A stretch of DNA of 64,000 nucleotides, taken from assembly GCF_902705885.1 (NCBI RefSeq), contig NZ_CACSIP010000009.1, forward strand, positions 18 to 64,017, given 5' to 3'. This DNA comes from Mycolicibacterium austroafricanum. GTDB taxonomy: Bacteria > Actinomycetota > Actinomycetes > Mycobacteriales > Mycobacteriaceae. Below the pieces are notes generated by a model. That model was not told where the DNA came from. It made no database searches and saw only the letters and a program-made list of their open reading frames with translations. The translations under genes were made by a program, and so were the position numbers. Of this stretch, positions 1 to 7,859 are shown piece by piece (position 1 is the first letter of the stretch; each line of letters opens with the position of its first letter).

Positions 1-466
1 CCCCTCCGATTCCGCCCAATGCCAGGATCACCGGCAGCAGCACCCACGGCGCCAGCATCATCGGCAACGTCTCCGAGGAGATCGCGCCGATCGTGGTGAG
101 TGCCCGCGGTGACAGCGTGTAGGCGAGTGCGGCGATGACCCGCGAGGTGGTGCTGCCGATCTTCAACGCCTCGGCGACCCGCAGCACGCCCCAGAAACCG
201 ACGGTGAGCAGCAGCGCCCACCACAACCGTTGGGTCACCCAGCCCGGGACGCCGAGCAGGTCGCCGGCCAGGAAGAAGGTGCCGTGGGGAAACAGGTAGC
301 CGTAGGCCTGGTTCTGGGCCTGGCCGAACGGCAGGTCGCTGTTCCACAGGCTGAACGCGCGGGCCAGGAAGCGCAGCGGGTTCGCGGTGAGATCGAGCTT
401 GGTGTCGGGTGAGATCTGTCCCGGAGACTGGGCGAACGTCAGGACCAGCGCCGCCGCGGCGGCCAC
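1..466 (-). CDS. aftD: Arabinofuranosyltransferase AftD, N-terminal part (runs off the left edge)
   Basis: Only the amino-terminal part is present. The reading frame contains a hydrophobic start followed by a conserved stretch (SPGQISPDTKLDL, then WNSDLPFGQAQNQAYGYLFP) typical of the large mycobacterial AftD, a membrane GT-C glycosyltransferase that adds alpha-linked arabinofuranose to arabinogalactan and lipoarabinomannan. Several hydrophobic segments follow. The start is uncertain. The frame stays open back into the end of the upstream small gene, but it holds no ATG, GTG or TTG before the GTG at 466, which would already lie inside the first hydrophobic segment. A CTG at 532 would give a more usual N-terminus. 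The gene lies downstream of the small membrane protein on the same strand, the order seen in M. tuberculosis. Confidence 0.85.
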   Translation of the reverse strand, partial: MAAAAALVLTFAQSPGQISPDTKLDLTANPLRFLARAFSLWNSDLPFGQAQNQAYGYLFPHGTFFLAGDLLGVPGWVTQRLWWALLLTVGFWGVLRVAEALKIGSTTSRVIAALAYTLSPRALTTIGAISSETLPMMLAPWVLLPVILALGGIGG

Positions 467-551
467 CCACAGCCAGCGCCGGGAGAGCGGCTCGAGCGTC
501 CCCGGGCGGGATCGGCTGGTAGCGGAGCGCAGGAGCGGGGCGTCCCGGGAA

Positions 552-725
552 TTAACTTCTGTCGCCGTACTCGACCCTGTTGAGAACGGACGACGCCGGA
601 TCGCCTGCTTGCAGCGGCGGCTTGGTGTCCTGCTGGACCATCAGCGTCACCCCGAACACGGCAGCCGCGCCCAGCAGCAGGCCGACGACGATACTGGCGG
701 CAGCGGGCACGAGGAACCGATCCAT
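552..725 (-). CDS. Small conserved membrane protein (Rv0236A-like)
   Basis: A 57-residue protein with one hydrophobic segment (about residues 7-30, PAAASIVVGLLLGAAAVFGV) and a short polar tail ending NRVEYGDRS. Sequence and position immediately upstream of aftD match the small protein Rv0236A of M. tuberculosis. Its function is unknown. An ATG at 725 is chosen because it gives the family-like N-terminus MDRFLVPAAAS; a longer frame upstream is not protein-like. It is probably co-transcribed with aftD. The start faces lpqI across 149 bp. Confidence 0.85.
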   Translation of the reverse strand: MDRFLVPAAASIVVGLLLGAAAVFGVTLMVQQDTKPPLQAGDPASSVLNRVEYGDRS

Positions 726-874
726 GAGCCTCAAACTAGCACGCGCGGCATCATGGCCCCGGCGCCGCGAACAGCACCGGGTGATGCCCCTTACGCAGCA
801 CCTGATCACCCGGCACCGTGTTGAGGCGGGCGGGGCTAACGCCGCGACAGCGGCTGCCATTAGTGTCGGGACGC

Positions 875-2077
875 ATGGTCATCCCCCGAACTCGATGGAC
901 AGCGCCCGGTGCCCTGCTGGCGATGGTGGCGACGGTCGCCTTCTCCGCGGGCTGCACCTCGGCCGACGACCAGACGGCAGCACCATCCAGCGCACCGTTG
1001 GCGATGGCGGCCGGCCCGGTCCCGAACAACGCGCCACCGCCCGCCGCCCCCGTCCCGGCCGCACCGGCCTGCGGCGATCCGGCCGCGATGTCGACGCGGG
1101 ACAAGCTGGCCCAGCTCCTGATGGTCGGGGTGACCGGGGCCGCCGACGCCCGCGCGGTCGTCGACACCCACCACGTCGGCGGCATCATGATCGGCAGCTG
1201 GACCGACCTGTCCATGCTGTCGGACGGCTCCCTGGCCGACATCGCCGCGACCGCGGGCCCGCTGCCGTTGGCGGTGAGCGTCGACGAGGAGGGGGGTCGG
1301 GTCTCGCGGCTGTCCAGCGTGATCGGTTCGCAGCCCGCCCCCAGGGTGCTGGCGCAGAGCAGCAGCCCCGAAGAGGTGTACGCCATCGCGCTCGACCGCG
1401 GTCGCCAGATGCGCAACCTGGGGATCACCATCGACTTCGCGCCCGTCGTCGACCTCACCGACGCTCCGGCCAGCACCGTGATCGGCGACCGGTCCTTCGG
1501 TTCGGATCCCACCGTGGTCACCGACTATGCGGGTGCCTACGCCCGCGGGCTGCGCGACGGCGGGTTGCTGCCGGTGCTCAAGCACTTCCCGGGGCACGGG
1601 CAGGCGTCAGGCGACTCCCACGAGGGCAGCGTCGTCACCCCGTCGCTGGACACGTTGCAGGCCAGCGACCTGGTGCCCTACCGCACGCTGACCGCGGAAG
1701 CGCCGGTCGGCGTCATGGTCGGGCACATGGAGGTTCCCGGGTTGACCGGTAGCGAACCGGCCAGCCTGAGCCCGGCCGCGTACGCGCTGCTGCGCTCCGG
1801 CGACTACGGCGGTCCGCCGTTCAACGGCGTGGTGTTCACCGACGACCTGTCCAGCATGCGGGCGATCACCGACCGGTTCGGGGTCGCCGACGCGGTCCTT
1901 CGCTCGCTGCAGGCCGGCGCGGACGTCGCGCTGTGGGTGACCACCAGAGAGGTTCCCGCGGTGCTCGACCGGCTGGAGAAGGCGGTGGCGGCCGGCGAAC
2001 TGACGATGTCCGGTGTGGACGCCGCGGTGACGCGGATCGCGGCCGTCAAGGGTCCGTCTCCGCTCTGCGGCGGCTGA
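875..2077 (+). CDS. lpqI: Lipoprotein LpqI, family 3 beta-N-acetylglucosaminidase
   Basis: A 400-residue exported lipoprotein. The N-terminus has a basic start, a hydrophobic core and a lipobox (FSAGC, Cys near residue 27), followed by a low-complexity Pro/Ala linker to about residue 65. The rest is a glycoside hydrolase family 3 (NagZ-like) domain. It carries the family motif KHFPGHG followed by a DSH, and later FTDDLSSM, where the Asp is the usual nucleophile. The enzyme releases GlcNAc from muropeptides in cell-wall recycling. The ATG at 875 is chosen over upstream in-frame codons because it begins the signal peptide. The tetR gene follows 54 bp downstream on the same strand. Confidence 0.93.
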   Translation: MVIPRTRWTAPGALLAMVATVAFSAGCTSADDQTAAPSSAPLAMAAGPVPNNAPPPAAPVPAAPACGDPAAMSTRDKLAQLLMVGVTGAADARAVVDTHHVGGIMIGSWTDLSMLSDGSLADIAATAGPLPLAVSVDEEGGRVSRLSSVIGSQPAPRVLAQSSSPEEVYAIALDRGRQMRNLGITIDFAPVVDLTDAPASTVIGDRSFGSDPTVVTDYAGAYARGLRDGGLLPVLKHFPGHGQASGDSHEGSVVTPSLDTLQASDLVPYRTLTAEAPVGVMVGHMEVPGLTGSEPASLSPAAYALLRSGDYGGPPFNGVVFTDDLSSMRAITDRFGVADAVLRSLQAGADVALWVTTREVPAVLDRLEKAVAAGELTMSGVDAAVTRIAAVKGPSPLCGG

Positions 2078-2092
2078 TCGGCGCGGCATTGC

Positions 2093-2106
2093 TTACCCTG
2101 TGGTGA
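2093..2106. promoter_or_regulatory. TTAC-N6-GTGA dyad before tetR
   Basis: TTACCCTGTGGTGA lies 25 bp upstream of the tetR start. It differs by one base from the TTAC-N6-GTAA dyad found upstream of fabG4/fadA2, fadE5, pks/papA3 and the hydrolase at 54516. Autoregulation by the adjacent TetR protein is an inference. Confidence 0.4.
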
Positions 2107-2131
2107 GAACACGTCGCAGGAAGGCGGACCC

Positions 2132-2761
2132 ATGGCAGGTGGTACCAAGCGGTTGCCGCGTGCTGTCCGCGAGCAGCAGATGCTCGACGCGGCCGTGCAG
2201 ATGTTCTCGGTGAACGGCTATCACGAGACCTCCATGGACGCGATCGCGGCCGAGGCGCAGATCAGCAAGCCGATGCTCTACCTGTACTACGGCTCCAAAG
2301 AGGAACTGTTCGGCGCCTGCCTGGACCGGGAGCTGACCCGGTTCGTCGACGAAGTCCGCACCAACATCGACTTCGACGATGCGCCGAAGGAACTGTTGCG
2401 CAGCGCAGTGCTGGCGTTCCTGAAATACATCGACACCCACCGCGCGTCCTGGATGGTGCTCTACACCCAGGCCACCAGCTCGCAGCGGTTCGCCCACACT
2501 GTGCGCGAGGGTCGCGAACGCATCATCGAACTCGTCGGCCGGCTACTGCGGTCGGGCACCCGGTCTCCGGGGCCGGACACCGATTTCGACATGATGGCCG
2601 TCGCACTGGTGGGGGCGGGGGAGGCGGTGGCGTCGCGGGTCAGCACCGGTGACGCCGACGCCGACGAAGCCGCCAAACTGCTGATCGACCTGTTCTGGCT
2701 CGGCCTCAAAGGGAAGCCGTCCGACGCTGCGGTCGACGCCGCGGCCGTCGCCTCCCACTAG
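2132..2761 (+). CDS. TetR-family transcriptional regulator (Rv0238-like)
   Basis: A 209-residue TetR-type repressor. The N-terminal helix-turn-helix (about residues 12-58) reads QMLDAAVQMFSVNGYHETSM then AEAQISKPMLYLYYGSKEEL, the usual DNA-binding layout. The C-terminal two thirds would bind a ligand, often an acyl-CoA in mycobacterial members, but no ligand can be read from sequence. An AGGAAGGCGG ribosome binding site precedes the ATG. The gene follows lpqI and is convergent with htdX, leaving only 8 bp between stop codons. A TTAC-N6-GTGA dyad lies just upstream and similar sites occur at nearby lipid genes, so this protein is the best local candidate for their regulator. That link is inferred. 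Confidence 0.88.
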   Translation: MAGGTKRLPRAVREQQMLDAAVQMFSVNGYHETSMDAIAAEAQISKPMLYLYYGSKEELFGACLDRELTRFVDEVRTNIDFDDAPKELLRSAVLAFLKYIDTHRASWMVLYTQATSSQRFAHTVREGRERIIELVGRLLRSGTRSPGPDTDFDMMAVALVGAGEAVASRVSTGDADADEAAKLLIDLFWLGLKGKPSDAAVDAAAVASH

Positions 2762-2769
2762 CGGCCCGC

Positions 2770-3615
2770 TCAGGCCGGTGTCACCGACCCGGTGAGGTGC
2801 GGGTGTCCCTTGGTGAGGTGGCGCAGGGTGAGCTCCCAGCCGTCGGCACTGCGGTCGACGTACAGGCCGGCCTGCGCAGGCAGCACCACCGGCTTGGCGA
2901 ACCGCACCGAGTAGCGCACCGCATCCGGCAGCTGCCCCTCGATGTTGGCCAGCACGGCAGCCGCGCTGAACATGCCGTGCGCGATCACCGTGGGGAACCC
3001 GAACAACTTCGCAGCGACGGCGTTCGTGTGGATCGGGTTGTGGTCGCCGCCGACCGACGCGTAGTGGCGGATCTGGCCGGGCGTGATGCGCAGCACCGCG
3101 TTCGGCGGTCCCAGCTTCGGCTGCTTCTGTGGCGGAGGCTTGGGCTCGTCGGACAGGCTGGTCCGCTGCTGGTGCAGGAACGTCGTCACCTGATGCCAGG
3201 CGGTGTCGTTGCCGACGTTGACGTCGGTCACGATGTCGACCAGCAGACCCTTGCGGTGCTCGCGCAGGTTCTCGGCATGCGCCGAAACCCCGACGGTGTC
3301 GGTGACCGAGATCGGCCGGTACTGGGTGATGTGGTTCTCCAGATGCACCGAACCCATTGCGGCGAACGGGAAGTCGAAACTCGTCACCAACGACATCACC
3401 GTGGGGAAGGTCAGCGCGAACGGATAGGTCAGCGGCACGGTGTCGCCGAACCGCAGTCCGGTGACGGTGGCGTACTCGGCGACGCTGGCCGGGTCGATGG
3501 GTAACTCGTCGACGGTCAGCGTGCGGTCGGGCAGGGTGTCGTCGCGGGGCACGAACGGCAACGCGCCCGCAACGGCACGCAGCATGTTCCGCAAGCCCGA
3601 AGGCTGCTCGGTCAT
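2770..3615 (-). CDS. htdX: (R)-3-hydroxyacyl-thioester dehydratase HtdX (MaoC family)
   Basis: A 281-residue double hot-dog protein. The C-terminal half has the MaoC hydratase signature YASVGGDHNPIH followed by FGFPTVIAHGMF; Asp and His of this motif are catalytic in the family. The N-terminal half keeps the hot-dog fold (LTYPFALTFP, then FPFAAMGSVHLENHI) without the signature. It hydrates or dehydrates enoyl/3-hydroxyacyl thioesters in fatty-acid metabolism. The ATG at 3615 (MTEQPSG) is chosen over the longer frame from 3636 because it matches remembered homologues and has GAGG upstream. It lies 34 bp downstream of fabG4 on the same strand and is surely co-transcribed, pairing ketoacyl reduction with dehydration. 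Confidence 0.93.
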   Translation of the reverse strand: MTEQPSGLRNMLRAVAGALPFVPRDDTLPDRTLTVDELPIDPASVAEYATVTGLRFGDTVPLTYPFALTFPTVMSLVTSFDFPFAAMGSVHLENHITQYRPISVTDTVGVSAHAENLREHRKGLLVDIVTDVNVGNDTAWHQVTTFLHQQRTSLSDEPKPPPQKQPKLGPPNAVLRITPGQIRHYASVGGDHNPIHTNAVAAKLFGFPTVIAHGMFSAAAVLANIEGQLPDAVRYSVRFAKPVVLPAQAGLYVDRSADGWELTLRHLTKGHPHLTGSVTPA

Positions 3616-3649
3616 GATCCTCGATTCGCTTCGCAAGCTTCGCTCACCG

Positions 3650-5038
3650 TCACGCCCCCAGCATGGCCTGGCCGCACACCCGGATGGTGTTGCCGGTGAC
3701 CGCGTTGGATGCCGGGTTGGCGAAGTAGGCGATGGCCTCGGCGACGTCGACCGGCTGACCGCCCTGGAACAGCGAGTTCAGCCGTCTGCCGACCTCGCGG
3801 GTGGCCAGTGGGATCGCGTCGGTCATCTTGGTCTCGATGAACCCCGGCGCGATCGCGTTGATAGTGATGTTCTTCTCGGCGAACGGCGGCGCCAGCGCGT
3901 CGGTGAGCCCGATCATGCCCGCTTTCGTCGCGGCGTAGTTGGTCTGGCCGCGGTTGCCCGCGATCCCCGCCATCGAGGACAACCCGACGATCCTGCCGCC
4001 GTCACCGATGACGCCGTTGCCCACCAGGCCTTCGGCCAGGCGCAGCGGGGCGAGCAGGTTCACGGCGATGACGGAGTCCCAGCGGCCTTCGTCCATGTTG
4101 GCGAGCAGCTTGTCGCGGGTGATGCCGGCGTTGTTGACCAGGATGTCCAACCGGCCGTCATAGTGCTCGCGGACATGCTCGGTGATCCGGTCGACGGCAT
4201 CCGCTGCGGTGACGTCGAGGGTCAGGGCGGTACCACCCACCTTGGTGGCGACTTCGGCGAGGTCCTCGGCCGACCCCTCGATATCGACGGCGATCACCTT
4301 TGCGCCGTCGCGGCCGAACACCTCGGCGATCGTCGCACCGATGCCGCGGGCGGCGCCGGTGACCACCGCCACCTTGCCGTCCAGCGGCTTGTCCCAGTCG
4401 GCCGGCGGCGTGGAGTCGGCCGCGCCGACCCGGAACACCTGAGCGTCGACGTAGGCCGACTTCGCCGACAGGATGAACCGCAGCGTCGACTCGAGGCCGG
4501 TCGCGGCGGGCTTGGCGTCCGGGGACAGGTAGACCAGCGCGGCGGTGGAGCCGTTGCGCAGCTCCTTGGCCAGCGAGCGGGTGAACCCCTCGAGTGCACG
4601 CTGGGCGGTCCGCTCGTGCACGCTGTCGATGTCCTCCGGGGTGGTGCCGATGACGACCACGCGGCCGGAATGGCCGAGGTTGCGGAGCAGGGGCGTGAAG
4701 AACTCGTAGAGCCCCTTGAGGCCCTCGGGCTCGGTGATCCCGGTGGCGTCGAAGACCAGGCCACCGAAGGAATCCGCCCAGCGGCCGCCGAGGTTGTCGG
4801 CGACCACGTCGTAGTCGTCGGCCAGCGCAGCACGCAGCGGTTCCACCACGCGTCCACCGCCGGCGGAGCCGGCGATCGAGCCGGAGCCGGCGGAGCTGCC
4901 GATCAGCAGGGATCCGTCCAGGGGTGACTGCCCCGGGCGGTAACGGCGCAGCGGTTCGGGCTGCGGGACGCCGAGCTGTTTGGCCAGGAACCCTCCCGGC
5001 CCGGAGTTGACGACTTGTGAGAGGAGGTCGGAAGCCAC
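3650..5038 (-). CDS. fabG4: High-molecular-weight 3-oxoacyl-thioester reductase FabG4
   Basis: A 462-residue short-chain dehydrogenase with an extra N-terminal domain, which defines the mycobacterial HMwFabG group. Residues about 1-210 form a flavodoxin-like region. The C-terminal Rossmann domain has the cofactor motif TGAARGIG, the NNAG motif, the catalytic Ser region [10 protein letters not shown] and the active YAATK. It reduces 3-oxoacyl-CoA/ACP substrates, preferring NADH in characterised members. Gene order fabG4-htdX, divergent from fadA2, matches M. tuberculosis Rv0242c-Rv0241c and Rv0243. The 160-bp divergent region holds a TTAC-N6-GTAA dyad. Confidence 0.95.
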   Translation of the reverse strand: MASDLLSQVVNSGPGGFLAKQLGVPQPEPLRRYRPGQSPLDGSLLIGSSAGSGSIAGSAGGGRVVEPLRAALADDYDVVADNLGGRWADSFGGLVFDATGITEPEGLKGLYEFFTPLLRNLGHSGRVVVIGTTPEDIDSVHERTAQRALEGFTRSLAKELRNGSTAALVYLSPDAKPAATGLESTLRFILSAKSAYVDAQVFRVGAADSTPPADWDKPLDGKVAVVTGAARGIGATIAEVFGRDGAKVIAVDIEGSAEDLAEVATKVGGTALTLDVTAADAVDRITEHVREHYDGRLDILVNNAGITRDKLLANMDEGRWDSVIAVNLLAPLRLAEGLVGNGVIGDGGRIVGLSSMAGIAGNRGQTNYAATKAGMIGLTDALAPPFAEKNITINAIAPGFIETKMTDAIPLATREVGRRLNSLFQGGQPVDVAEAIAYFANPASNAVTGNTIRVCGQAMLGA

Positions 5039-5124
5039 AGCGCTGCCTTTCGGAAAATCTGAGGTACGTCTTCGATTTGAACTCGGTCCGTTGTGGGGTA
5101 CCCACTGTTGTGCTGCTCACGAAC

Positions 5125-5138
5125 TTACTCCAGAGTAA
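5125..5138. promoter_or_regulatory. Perfect 14-bp palindrome in the fabG4/fadA2 divergent promoter
   Basis: TTACTCCAGAGTAA has 6-bp perfect arms around CA, 86 bp before fabG4 and 60 bp before fadA2. A weaker related sequence, CGGTGGGTAG, follows within 13 bp. It is one of a set of TTAC-N6-GTAA dyads in this window and looks like a TetR-type operator. The bound protein is not known from sequence. Confidence 0.55.
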
Positions 5139-5198
5139 TAACGGTGGGTAGTATGACCCTCGACACCCCAACGATCCTCGCGACGCCGGGAGGCAGAT

Positions 5199-6500
5199 GT
5201 GGCCGACAACAAATCAACCCGCCGGGTAGCAGTTCTCGGAGGGAATCGGATCCCGTTCGCGCGCGCGGACGGCGCGTACGCAAACGCGTCCAACCAGGAC
5301 ATGTTCACCGCGGTGCTCGACGGTCTCGCCGACCGGTTCTCCCTCAAGGGCGAGAAGCTCGACGCGGTCATCGGCGGCGCGGTGCTCAAGCACAGCCGCG
5401 ACTTCAACCTGATGCGTGAGTGCGTGCTGGGCAGTGCGCTGTCGTCCTACACCCCTGCTTTCGACCTGCAGCAGGCATGCGGCACCGGCCTGCAGGCCGC
5501 CATCTCCGCCGCCGACGGCATCGCGCTCGGCCGTTATGACGTGGCGGCGGCCGGAGGGGTGGACACCGCCTCGGATGCGCCGATCGCCTTCGGCGACGAC
5601 CTGCGGCAGGTGCTGCTGGGGCTGCGTCGTGCCAAGTCGAACGTGGATCGCCTCAAGCTGGTCGGCAAGCTGCCTGCCTCGCTCGGAGTGGAGATCCCGG
5701 TCAACAGCGAGCCGCGCACCGGAATGTCTATGGGGGAGCACGCGGCCGTCACCGCCAAGGAAATGGGCGTCAAGCGCGTCGATCAGGACGCGCTCGCCGC
5801 GGCCAGCCACAACAACATGGCCGCCGCCTACGACCGAGGCTTCTTCGACGACCTGGTGACCCCGTTCCTCGGCGTCTACCGCGACAACAACCTGCGTGCG
5901 GACTCGTCGGCGGAGAAACTGGCCAAGCTCAAACCGGTTTTCGGGGTACGCAACGGCGACGCGACGATGACGGCCGGCAACTCGACACCGCTGACCGACG
6001 GTGCCTCGGTGGCGCTGCTGTCCAGCGAGGAGTGGGCGGCCGCACGCTCCATTCCGGTGCTGGCCTACTTCGTCGACGGAGAGACCGCGGCGGTGGACTA
6101 CGTCAACGGGCCCGACGGACTGCTGATGGCCCCGACCTACGCGGTGCCGCGGCTGCTGGCGCGCAACGGGCTGTCGCTGCAGGATTTCGACTTCTACGAG
6201 ATCCACGAGGCGTTCGCGTCGGTGGTGCTGGCGACGCTGGCGGCGTGGGAGTCCGACGAGTACTGCAAGGAGCGCCTCGGTCTGGATGGGGCGCTCGGCG
6301 CCATCGACCGGTCGAAGCTCAACGTCAACGGCTCGTCACTGGCCGCGGGGCATCCGTTCGCCGCGACGGGCGGCCGGATCCTGGCTCAGCTGGCTAAGCA
6401 GCTGGCAGAGAAGAAGGTGCAGACCGGCCAGCCGGTCCGCGGCCTGATCTCGGTCTGCGCCGCAGGTGGGCAGGGTGTGACGGCCATCCTGGAGGCCTGA
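5199..6500 (+). CDS. fadA2: Acetyl-CoA acetyltransferase (thiolase) FadA2
   Basis: A 433-residue thiolase. The nucleophilic Cys lies in LQQACGTGLQAA (near residue 92). The C-terminal half carries the family His and Cys motifs GHPFAATGGR and CAAGGQG, plus EIHEAFAS. It either cleaves 3-oxoacyl-CoA in beta-oxidation or condenses two acyl-CoA units. The GTG at 5199 follows a good ribosome site (GGGAGG, 5 bp before) and begins the protein MADNKSTRRVAVLGGNRIPF. It is divergent from fabG4 and is followed by a strong hairpin terminator, so it is probably transcribed alone. Confidence 0.94.
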   Translation: MADNKSTRRVAVLGGNRIPFARADGAYANASNQDMFTAVLDGLADRFSLKGEKLDAVIGGAVLKHSRDFNLMRECVLGSALSSYTPAFDLQQACGTGLQAAISAADGIALGRYDVAAAGGVDTASDAPIAFGDDLRQVLLGLRRAKSNVDRLKLVGKLPASLGVEIPVNSEPRTGMSMGEHAAVTAKEMGVKRVDQDALAAASHNNMAAAYDRGFFDDLVTPFLGVYRDNNLRADSSAEKLAKLKPVFGVRNGDATMTAGNSTPLTDGASVALLSSEEWAAARSIPVLAYFVDGETAAVDYVNGPDGLLMAPTYAVPRLLARNGLSLQDFDFYEIHEAFASVVLATLAAWESDEYCKERLGLDGALGAIDRSKLNVNGSSLAAGHPFAATGGRILAQLAKQLAEKKVQTGQPVRGLISVCAAGGQGVTAILEA

Positions 6501-6556
6501 GAAAAAACCTCGCCCAGGGCTGTAACGCCCGCCGGTGAGGGATCGATACATGGGAT

Positions 6557-6604
6557 AGCTCCGTGTTGCCGTCTGACCCCCCGACCCGACGGCAACACGG
6601 GGCT
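6557..6604 (+). terminator. Hairpin terminator after fadA2
   Basis: Thirteen perfectly paired bases (CCGTGTTGCCGTC at 6561 against GACGGCAACACGG at 6588) extend to 17 pairs with one G-T wobble, with a 14-nt loop. A T-rich stretch (CTCTTACTTT) follows on the plus strand. Confidence 0.75.
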
Positions 6605-6631
6605 CTTACTTTCGGCACTACAGTTCCTGGC

Positions 6632-7558
6632 ATGCAGATCAGCATGTTCGGACAGCTCAGCGGTGCCGGGGACGGCTCACCGATCGACGCCACCATCGCC
6701 AACCTGGCGCAGCTGCGTGACGAGGGTTTCGGCAGGGTCTGGATGAGCCAACTTCCCTTCGAGCCCGACCTTCTCACCGTGTTGGCCGTGGCGCTGCGGG
6801 AGGTCGACGGCATCGAGGTCGCCAGCGGTGTCGTCCCGATCCAGAACCAGCACCCGATGCAGATGGCGCAGCGCGCGCTGACCGTCAGCCTGGCTTCGGG
6901 GGGCCGGTTCCTGTTGGGTCTCGGGATGACCCACGCCGCCGTCACCGAGGGTATGTGGGGCATCCCCTGGGACAAGCCGGTGCGCCGGCTCAACGAATAC
7001 CTCGACGGGCTGCTCCCGCTGCTGGCGGGCGAACCCGCCGATGCGGTCGGGGAGACGGTCACCACCCGTGGCGCGCTGATGATTCCCGGTGCCCCCCGCC
7101 CCGATGTGTACATCGCCGCCCTGGGGCCTCAGCTGCTGCGCCTGGCGGGCCGTCGCACGTCGGGCACGTGCACCTGGATGACGGGGCCTACCACCCTGCG
7201 CGACCACGTCAGCCCGACGCTTCGGCAAGCCGCGGCCGACGCGGGCCGCCCCGACGGGTCGGTGCGCGTCGTCGCCGCTCTGCCGGTGGCCGTCACCGAC
7301 GACGTCGATGCCGCGCGTCGCCAGGCCGCCGAGCAGTTCGCCATGTATGGCACGTTGCCCTCCTACCGCGCGATGCTGGATCGAGAGGGCTACGCGGGGC
7401 CGGAGGACGCGGCGATCATCGGCGACGAGCAGACGGTCTCGCAGCGACTGGACGAGCTGGCCGCAGCCGGCGTCGACGAGTTCGTCGGGGCCCCGTTCGA
7501 CCCGTCCGCCGAAGGGCGGGCGCGGAGCCGCGCACTCCTCCGCAGCAAGGAGACCTGA
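6632..7558 (+). CDS. LLM-class (F420-dependent type) oxidoreductase
   Basis: A 308-residue luciferase-like monooxygenase family protein. It starts MQISMFGQLSGAG and shows the alternating barrel strands typical of the family, including VASGVVPIQNQHPMQMAQ and GRFLLGLGMTH; the latter pattern is common in F420-binding mycobacterial members. It is probably an F420H2- or flavin-dependent oxidoreductase; the substrate cannot be read. The ATG at 6632 is chosen because the longer frame from 6563 runs through the fadA2 terminator hairpin. The gene is convergent with fadE5 across about 300 bp. Confidence 0.8.
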   Translation: MQISMFGQLSGAGDGSPIDATIANLAQLRDEGFGRVWMSQLPFEPDLLTVLAVALREVDGIEVASGVVPIQNQHPMQMAQRALTVSLASGGRFLLGLGMTHAAVTEGMWGIPWDKPVRRLNEYLDGLLPLLAGEPADAVGETVTTRGALMIPGAPRPDVYIAALGPQLLRLAGRRTSGTCTWMTGPTTLRDHVSPTLRQAAADAGRPDGSVRVVAALPVAVTDDVDAARRQAAEQFAMYGTLPSYRAMLDREGYAGPEDAAIIGDEQTVSQRLDELAAAGVDEFVGAPFDPSAEGRARSRALLRSKET

Positions 7559-7859
7559 CCGAAAATCGGGCTGGTGTGACGTCACTCACAGGCGTAGCAT
7601 CGATCGCACGACGGGTTCGGGAGTGACAGATCCAAAGAGTCGACAAGGGATGAAAGTCGGCCGCGTGAGACCAAGAAGAACGCACCCAATTGTCCTCCCG
7701 AACCCGCCCTTATGCGCCGGTCCCGCTCGCGAGCAGACATAAAGTCGCACAGTTCACTCGCAATTCGCGCGAGTTTGTGTCTGTTCGCCGGTCGAGTGGC
7801 TCCCAATGCAAGACGCCCCCGGGAAGAGTCCGGGGGCGTCTCGAACTGAAAGACCTTCT
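7559..7859. other. Non-coding gap between convergent genes
   Basis: About 300 bp without a plausible gene. It contains the 10-bp palindrome GTGACGTCAC at 7576-7585 and, near the right end, the fadE5 terminator hairpin. Short frames here have no family likeness or good start. Confidence 0.6.
7811..7841 (-). terminator. Bidirectional hairpin terminator after fadE5
   Basis: A 12-bp perfect GC-rich stem (AGACGCCCCCGG paired with its complement) encloses a 7-nt loop, 19 bp beyond the fadE5 stop. There is no U-tract, as is usual in mycobacteria. It could also serve the convergent LLM gene. Confidence 0.7.

Noticed and set aside
580..1752. 390-codon plus-strand frame over the lpqI start
   Set aside because: Out-of-frame shadow of lpqI; the lpqI frame has a lipobox and GH3 motifs.
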